Positions 59,557 through 64,000 of a stretch of 64,000 nt of DNA are shown piece by piece. The translations under genes were made by a program, and so were the position numbers. Each line of letters starts with the position of its first letter. The stretch's first letter is position 1. A model generated the notes under the pieces. That model saw only the letters and a program-made list of their open reading frames with translations. It had not been told where the DNA came from and made no database searches. This DNA is from Ahniella affigens (GTDB taxonomy: Bacteria > Pseudomonadota > Gammaproteobacteria > Xanthomonadales > Ahniellaceae), in assembly GCF_003015185.1 (NCBI RefSeq), contig NZ_CP027860.1, forward strand, positions 4,702,501 through 4,766,500, in the 5' to 3' direction.

Positions 59557-60978
59557 TCAGACCCAGACCGGCTGGGCTGGCTTTGCGGCGCCAGGGGCCG
59601 GGGACGCGTCTACCGCGTGCGCGACCGCGAGGCGGAGCATCGTCGGCGAGATATAGTGACGATGTACGCGCTCGATCAGGTTCATGTAGAGGACGCCAAA
59701 CAGATTGCGCGTCTGCACGCGCGTTCCGAGCCAGACTGACGCGCCGCCATCGGCGCGACGTTCGACCCGAACAACCGACCGGAATGCGAGATGCTTGTCG
59801 TCCGCACCCAAGACCACCTCGGCCAGGCTGCCGTCGTCGGCGACCTGACTCTGGTGCACGGGGAGCCCAGCGAAGACCCCGCACGACTCCTTGCCGAGCA
59901 GCGACGACACCGGGCAGCCCAACTGCGAAGTGCGGAGTCCAAACGGGCGGACCAACGCATTGCGTAGCCGCATGAGCCGAGTCACGCCGAGCGGCCGGTG
60001 TTCGAGAAAGCCGTTCAGGACATCGGCCAGTAAGGTCGGTGCGTCGCGGTGTTCGCATTCGCGTGGCGCGAGCCGGAGCTCAAACGCGTCGGCATGCACT
60101 GGCGCTCCGACAAATTGGGCGTGCAGTAGCGAATCGGCGGGCATATCGGCGTGTGCCTGAACGGCACGACCACCACCGTTGCTCGCTACCCAGGCCCGAC
60201 TGCCGCGCAAGCGACTCACCCAGGCTCGAACCGGACCAATCAACCGGCGCACCGCCGCACATATCCGGCCCTGCCGATGCTCGCTCGAGTGCCCCAGTGC
60301 GAGCGCCGTAGTCGGCACCCGATTCAGATCGAACCGGGCGTCGTTCAGCAATGCGGTTACCGCATCGGGCAAAACTTCGGTGAGACTCGGAATGTCTGCG
60401 GCATTGGCCAGCACCTGCGCCTTGACCGATTCCGGCAGTTCCCCACCCAATTCATTCGTGTGGCAGGACAACGCGAACAGCGCCGGATGCCCGGTCGTGC
60501 CCGGTTTCGGGACAAACTGGTGCCAGGTGCCGCCGCCGAAGCGCACCGTGAACAAGCAGTCCGGCGGCAGATCAACAAAGCGCAGCGCACGCACAAAGGC
60601 GCTTGGGTCGGCCTGCCACGCGGCGTCATCGACCATCGCAAAGCGGAGCTGCGTCCCGCCGCTGCCTGTGATCGCGGTAAACACCCGATGGCCACGATGG
60701 CGATGGAACGGGTGGCCACGACGGTCGACCAAGAAGGTGTATAGCGACGACACATCGCCACGTTCGAAATCCGTGTCACCAATCCGGGCCGAAGGCTCAT
60801 CAAGCGCGTCGACGTAGTTCTGATGTCCGCGTTGCCGCGCGGCGGTGCTGGCAATCAACGCGTCTCCGGCGCCTGGGTCGAGTTGTGCGATCAGTGACAC
60901 CTCTACGGGCAGACCGCCGTCTGGCGCGGGCAGTCGCACACTTGGAAACGTTCGCAATTCCTGAGTCAGACTCATCAT
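59557..60978 (-). CDS. Fusion of a cupin-like domain and DUF2867
   Basis: A 473-residue protein. Residues about 90-200 look like a cupin of the cysteine-dioxygenase type, with HPFHRHRGHRVFTAITGSGG and FTVRFGGGTWHQFVPKPG giving candidate metal His residues. The C-terminal 165 residues (FVGAPVHADAFELRLAPREC, RNALVRPFGLRTS, LGADDKHLAFRSVVRVE, LFGVLYMNLIERVHRHYISP) match DUF2867. The parts are joined by a basic Arg-rich linker (RRLIGPVRAWVSRLRGSRAW). No activity is known for the pair. It lies 40 bp downstream of the ArsR gene, in the same direction. ATG 60975 is an equivalent start. Confidence 0.78.
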   Translation of the reverse strand: MMSLTQELRTFPSVRLPAPDGGLPVEVSLIAQLDPGAGDALIASTAARQRGHQNYVDALDEPSARIGDTDFERGDVSSLYTFLVDRRGHPFHRHRGHRVFTAITGSGGTQLRFAMVDDAAWQADPSAFVRALRFVDLPPDCLFTVRFGGGTWHQFVPKPGTTGHPALFALSCHTNELGGELPESVKAQVLANAADIPSLTEVLPDAVTALLNDARFDLNRVPTTALALGHSSEHRQGRICAAVRRLIGPVRAWVSRLRGSRAWVASNGGGRAVQAHADMPADSLLHAQFVGAPVHADAFELRLAPRECEHRDAPTLLADVLNGFLEHRPLGVTRLMRLRNALVRPFGLRTSQLGCPVSSLLGKESCGVFAGLPVHQSQVADDGSLAEVVLGADDKHLAFRSVVRVERRADGGASVWLGTRVQTRNLFGVLYMNLIERVHRHYISPTMLRLAVAHAVDASPAPGAAKPAQPVWV

Positions 60979-61018
60979 GATCGTGGACCTTTGAATTCGT
61001 GAAATCGGCGCGCTGGCG

Positions 61019-61327
61019 TCAGGATGTTTTGGTGCTGCGCCGCTCACGTTTGATCGGCCCGGCGACGGGACAAAGCTCAGCCGCCCAGGCAAACACGGTG
61101 TTCGCCACACGCTCTTTGACCAAGCGGAAGTACACGAACTGCCCGCGTTTTTCGCGCTCGATCAGTCCGGCCTCTTCAAGAATCCGAAGGTGCGTGGACA
61201 GTGCCGGCTTCGAAAATTCAAAGCGTGTAGCGATGTCACCAGCGGTGAGCTCCCCCTCATTCAGGTAAGCCAGGATTTTGCGGCGAGCCGTGGAGGCAAG
61301 AGCTTCGAAGACGCGGTCGATGTTCAT
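61019..61327 (-). CDS. ArsR-family transcriptional repressor (SdpR-like)
   Basis: The 102-residue protein is a winged helix: MNIDRVFEALASTARRKILA, GELTAGDIATRFEFSKPALS (recognition helix), THLRILEEAGLIEREKRGQF and VYFRLVKERVANTV. It lacks the Cys motifs of arsenic sensors and resembles SdpR-type autorepressors. An imperfect palindrome lies just upstream and overlaps a CATAAT -10-like box at 61351-61356, consistent with autoregulation. The frame begins at ATG 61348, but that would lie at or before the predicted transcription start; 61327 is preferred. Confidence 0.9.
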   Translation of the reverse strand: MNIDRVFEALASTARRKILAYLNEGELTAGDIATRFEFSKPALSTHLRILEEAGLIEREKRGQFVYFRLVKERVANTVFAWAAELCPVAGPIKRERRSTKTS

Positions 61328-61336
61328 GTCACTATT

Positions 61337-61350
61337 TAACGAATTCATTA
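61337..61350 (-). promoter_or_regulatory. Candidate ArsR operator
   Basis: TAACGAATTCATTA, a 14-bp palindrome with one mismatched pair, sits in a strongly AT-rich patch next to a CATAAT box (61351-61356). Confidence 0.45.
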
Positions 61351-61515
61351 ATTATGCAATAGATTGCTCCAAGCAAAGGCGCTTGTCAAGCAATCTCCGG
61401 TTGGCTCCAGATTTGTTCCTGCAAAGCAGCGGCCGCGAGCCGATCGCTGTTCTGAACGGTGCGACCGGTATCACCATCATCAGGTTTTCGCAGCAATCGT
61501 CGACCTCTCTAAACC

Positions 61516-61538
61516 CACCCCGGATCAAGTCCGGGGTG
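61516..61538 (+). repeat. Dispersed hairpin CACCCCGGATC-type, copy 1
   Basis: Stem CACCCCGGA-type pairing with TCCGGGGTG around TCAAG. This hairpin is common between genes in many proteobacteria. It is the reverse complement of copy 2. Confidence 0.85.
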
Positions 61539-61628
61539 ACGAATCGTGGGTTGGGGTCTTGCGACACGAACAATGCGTCGGACTGCGACTGCGGCCGGTT
61601 ACCAGAGTCGCCTCAATCCCCCTCTCGT

Positions 61629-61651
61629 CACCCCGGACTTGATCCGGGGTG
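61629..61651 (-). repeat. Dispersed hairpin CACCCCGGATC-type, copy 2
   Basis: An exact reverse complement of the copy at 61516-61538, 90 bp away. Together the pair could form a larger stem around the intervening DNA. Confidence 0.85.
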
Positions 61652-61719
61652 AGGTTCGATCTTGCGAATCAAATGAATCCCAGGCGTTGATTGATCACTT
61701 TTTCCAGCTTCAAAAACAA

Positions 61720-61745
61720 CAAAGCCCCGGCTTCCCGGGGCTTTG
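61720..61745 (-). terminator. Rho-independent terminator of sucCD
   Basis: CAAAGCCCCGG/CCGGGGCTTTG, an 11-bp stem followed on the minus strand by TTGTTTTTG, 25 bp after the sucD stop. Confidence 0.9.
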
Positions 61746-61769
61746 TCATCAACTGCGACCAACCAGCAC

Positions 61770-62648
61770 TTAGCCCTTGGCCAAGCGCTCCTGGATCGTG
61801 CGACCCAGATCAGCTGGCGAACGAACCGTTGTCACGCCTGCCTTCTCGAGCGCAGCAAACTTCGCAGCCGCCGTGCCCTTGCCACCCGAGATGATCGCGC
61901 CCGCATGGCCCATACGCTTGCCGGCTGGCGCCGACGCGCCGGCGATAAATGCCACAACCGGTTTACGCACATACTCGGTGATGAACTCCGCAGCTTCTTC
62001 TTCGGCGCTGCCACCGATTTCGCCGACCATGATGATGCCTTCGGTCTGCGGATCGTCCTGGAACATGCCGAGGCAGTCGATGAAGTTCAGGCCGTTGATC
62101 GGGTCGCCACCGATACCGATGCAGGTGGACTGACCGAGGCCCGCATTCGTGGTCTGGAACACGGCTTCATACGTCAGCGTGCCGGAGCGCGACACGATGC
62201 CGATCTTGCCGGGCTTGTGAATGTGACCCGGCATGATGCCGATTTTGCATTCGCCGGGCGTGATCACGCCTGGGCAGTTCGGGCCGATCAGCACGGTGTC
62301 GGGATAGTGCGCCAGCGCGTTCTTGACGCGCAGCATGTCGAGCACCGGAATGCCTTCGGTGATCGCCACGATCACTTTGATGCCGGCATCGGCTGCTTCG
62401 AGAATCGCGTCGGCCGCAAACGGCGGTGGCACGAAAATCATCGACGCATCGGCGCCGGTTTCGTTGACAGCATCTTCGACCGTGTCCCACACCGGCAGAC
62501 CGATGTGCGTCGCGCCACCCTTGCCTGGGGTCACGCCACCGACGAGTTGGGTGCCGTAATCCAAAGCCTGTTCGGAGTGGAAGGTGCCCTGGCTGCCGGT
62601 AAAACCTTGGCAGATGACCTTGGTGTTCTTGTTGATCAATACGCTCAT
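61770..62648 (-). CDS. sucD: Succinyl-CoA synthetase alpha subunit
   Basis: A 292-residue protein of standard length. The CoA-binding N-terminal domain has [18 protein letters not shown] and [52 protein letters not shown] and [20 protein letters not shown], with the phosphorylated His, are conserved. With SucC it makes succinate, CoA release and ATP or GTP in the TCA cycle. The start is 11 bp after sucC, so the two are co-transcribed. Confidence 0.97.
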   Translation of the reverse strand: MSVLINKNTKVICQGFTGSQGTFHSEQALDYGTQLVGGVTPGKGGATHIGLPVWDTVEDAVNETGADASMIFVPPPFAADAILEAADAGIKVIVAITEGIPVLDMLRVKNALAHYPDTVLIGPNCPGVITPGECKIGIMPGHIHKPGKIGIVSRSGTLTYEAVFQTTNAGLGQSTCIGIGGDPINGLNFIDCLGMFQDDPQTEGIIMVGEIGGSAEEEAAEFITEYVRKPVVAFIAGASAPAGKRMGHAGAIISGGKGTAAAKFAALEKAGVTTVRSPADLGRTIQERLAKG

Positions 62649-62659
62649 ATAGGCACTCC

Positions 62660-63820
62660 TCAGGCGACCGCAGCAACCGCTTTCTTCGCGGCGTCGTTCA
62701 GGTCAGTGGCAGGGATGATCTTGAAGCCGGAATTGGCCAGCAGTTCGCGACCCTTTTCGACATTCGTGCCTTCAAGACGCACGACGACCGGGATCGTCAC
62801 GCCGACGTCCTTGACCGCGGCAATGATGCCTTCGGCAATCATGTCGCAGCGAACAATGCCGCCGAAGATGTTGACCAGAATGGCCTTGACCTTGTCCGAG
62901 CTCAAAATCAGCTTGAACGCTTCGGTCACGCGCTCTTTCGTGGCGCCACCACCAACGTCGAGGAAGTTCGCCGGCTCGGAGCCTGCGAGCTTGATCACGT
63001 CCATCGTCGCCATCGCGAGGCCAGCGCCGTTCACCATGCAGCCGATGTTGCCATCCATCTGCACGTAGTTGAGGTGATGATCAGCCGCCTTCGCTTCGGC
63101 CGGATCTTCCTGCGCGATGTCGCGCATCGCAGCGAGCTTGGCGTGACGGAATTCGGCGTTGTCGTCCGAGTTCAGCTTGCCGTCGAGTGCCATCAGGTCG
63201 CCGTTGGCAACAATGGCCAGCGGGTTCAGCTCGATCAGGGCCATGTCTTGGTCCATGAACAGCTTGTAGACGCCGAGCATGATCTTGGTCAGCTGACCGA
63301 CCTGCTTGGCGTTCAGACCCATCGCAAAGCCGACTTTCCGGCACTGATACGGCTGCAGGCCCTGCACGTAGTCGACGACCACGGTGTGGATCTGTTCCGG
63401 CGTTTCGGCCGCGACTTGTTCAATATCGACACCGCCGGCGGCAGACACAATGAAGCTCACCGACTTCGTGGCGCGATCGACGAGGCAGGACAGATACAAC
63501 TCTTGCTCGATGTCGTTCGCTTCCGAGATCAGCACTTTGTCGACCGGCAGCGCGCGGCCAGCCGATTGATACGTGGTCATCTTGGTGCCGAGCATCTTGG
63601 CGGCGGCATCGCGCACGTCTTCGAAGCTCTTGACCAACTTCACACCACCGGCCTTACCGCGGCCACCCGCGTGGATCTGGGCCTTGACCACCCACTGCTC
63701 GCCACCAATGGCGTGTGCAGCTTCCATGGCCTCGGCAGGTGTTGAGGCGACGCGGCCTGCTGGCACAGGAATGCCATAGTCCGCGAACAGCAGCTTCGCT
63801 TGATACTCGTGAAAATTCAT
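62660..63820 (-). CDS. sucC: Succinyl-CoA synthetase beta subunit
   Basis: A 386-residue protein. The ATP-grasp domain has [40 protein letters not shown] and [11 protein letters not shown]. The C-terminal ligase domain has [38 protein letters not shown] and [16 protein letters not shown]. Length is typical of the bacterial beta subunit. It is the first gene of sucCD here; the sucAB genes are not adjacent on the visible side. The gap 63821-63928 must contain its promoter, which I could not fix. Confidence 0.97.
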   Translation of the reverse strand: MNFHEYQAKLLFADYGIPVPAGRVASTPAEAMEAAHAIGGEQWVVKAQIHAGGRGKAGGVKLVKSFEDVRDAAAKMLGTKMTTYQSAGRALPVDKVLISEANDIEQELYLSCLVDRATKSVSFIVSAAGGVDIEQVAAETPEQIHTVVVDYVQGLQPYQCRKVGFAMGLNAKQVGQLTKIMLGVYKLFMDQDMALIELNPLAIVANGDLMALDGKLNSDDNAEFRHAKLAAMRDIAQEDPAEAKAADHHLNYVQMDGNIGCMVNGAGLAMATMDVIKLAGSEPANFLDVGGGATKERVTEAFKLILSSDKVKAILVNIFGGIVRCDMIAEGIIAAVKDVGVTIPVVVRLEGTNVEKGRELLANSGFKIIPATDLNDAAKKAVAAVA

Positions 63821-63928
63821 CCGGACACCTGGTCGGTTAAGGGAAACGGATACCCCATGCGGGCACGGGGCAGAAAAAGGGCTCGCTATTGTGCCAGCAA
63901 GCGGGGTTTGGTGCAGCCCGATCCCGGC

Positions 63929-64000
63929 TCAGAACCGATATTCGTCGCCCGTTTCAGGCGTGGATACCTGCGGAATCAGATACTTGCCCGCAAGTTGCCA
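63929..64000 (-). CDS. 3' end of an unidentified gene (partial)
   Basis: The last 23 codons before TGA (63929-63931) read WQLAGKYLIPQVSTPETGDE followed by YRF in the one frame open to the edge. Too little is visible for identification. It is on the same strand as sucCD, about 110 bp upstream of sucC. Confidence 0.45.
   Translation of the reverse strand, partial: WQLAGKYLIPQVSTPETGDEYRF

Larger units (their letters stand above)
61328..61769. other. Intergenic region between the ArsR gene and sucD
   Basis: Besides the operator it holds two inverted copies of a CACCCCGGATCAAGTCCGGGGTG-type hairpin and the sucCD terminator. No gene is supported; small open frames across the hairpins have no start signals. 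Confidence 0.65.

Noticed and set aside
61743-63068. 441-codon open frame antisense to sucD and sucC
   Set aside because: It crosses two certain genes and their junction; composition is that of a shadow frame.

Overview
The window is GC-rich, densely coded chromosomal DNA from a gammaproteobacterium. The best guess is the order Lysobacterales (Xanthomonadales), perhaps near Rhodanobacteraceae. The reasons are the mix of two-component propeller sensors, a CadC-type winged-helix/beta-propeller regulator, adjacent ECF sigma factor/Ser-Thr kinase pairs, ELWxxDGT and FG-GAP secreted proteins, and ordinary proteobacterial housekeeping genes (sucCD, glyA, xerD, prc, bpt, msrB, tesB, tatD, murU). The taxon is an inference; no rRNA, tRNA, CRISPR array, prophage or complete insertion sequence was seen.

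Layout. 1-2.7 kb: a propeller-type hybrid-like histidine kinase cut by the left edge. 2.8-4.9 kb: YceI, cytochrome b561, YceI and a small helical protein. 4.9-9.2 kb: murU, a VOC protein, a rhomboid protease, a secreted protein and tatD. 9.3-17.9 kb: a secreted bactofilin-like repeat protein, the tail-specific protease prc, an ATP-grasp enzyme, a cysJ-type flavoprotein, xerD and a beta-hydroxyacid dehydrogenase. 18-23.4 kb: an FG-GAP propeller protein, a CadC-like regulator, a small HExxH protein and a GNAT acetyltransferase. 23.5-31.9 kb: a DesK/LuxR-type two-component system, a membrane-anchored SRPBCC/GyrI-like protein, then a four-gene GldA/GldG-type ABC transporter operon closed by a strong terminator. 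31.9-39.4 kb: msrB, tesB, a DUF2007 protein, bpt, a propeller-GGDEF sensor, a lone receiver and a hemolysin-III-type membrane protein. 39.5-47.4 kb: large secreted proteins (a clan-A-like glycosidase candidate and an ELWxxDGT protein), a DUF4239 protein and two small exported proteins. 47.7-53.9 kb: two tandem ECF sigma/Ser-Thr kinase-TPR pairs on the minus strand. 53.9-64 kb: an M48 protease with LemA, a serine hydrolase, glyA, a cupin-DUF2867 fusion under an ArsR/SdpR-type repressor, sucD, sucC and the 3' end of one further gene.

The most unusual feature is a family of modular multi-hairpin repeats at about 17.9, 26.7, 32.7 and 46.7 kb. Up to five hairpins (called A-B-C-D-E here) keep the same order. 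The apical sequences are conserved, for example CCA-TGGA-TGG or CCA-GGA-TGG, while the stem sequences differ completely between loci yet remain self-complementary. That covariation suggests selection on secondary structure. I do not recognise the family.

Themes: signal sensing at the envelope (two propeller sensors, CadC-like regulator, two sigma/kinase modules), envelope maintenance (Prc, M48/LemA, rhomboid, MurU) and secretion of large repeat proteins. Two of these carry a GFE or DSFE motif that may be a sorting or processing signal.
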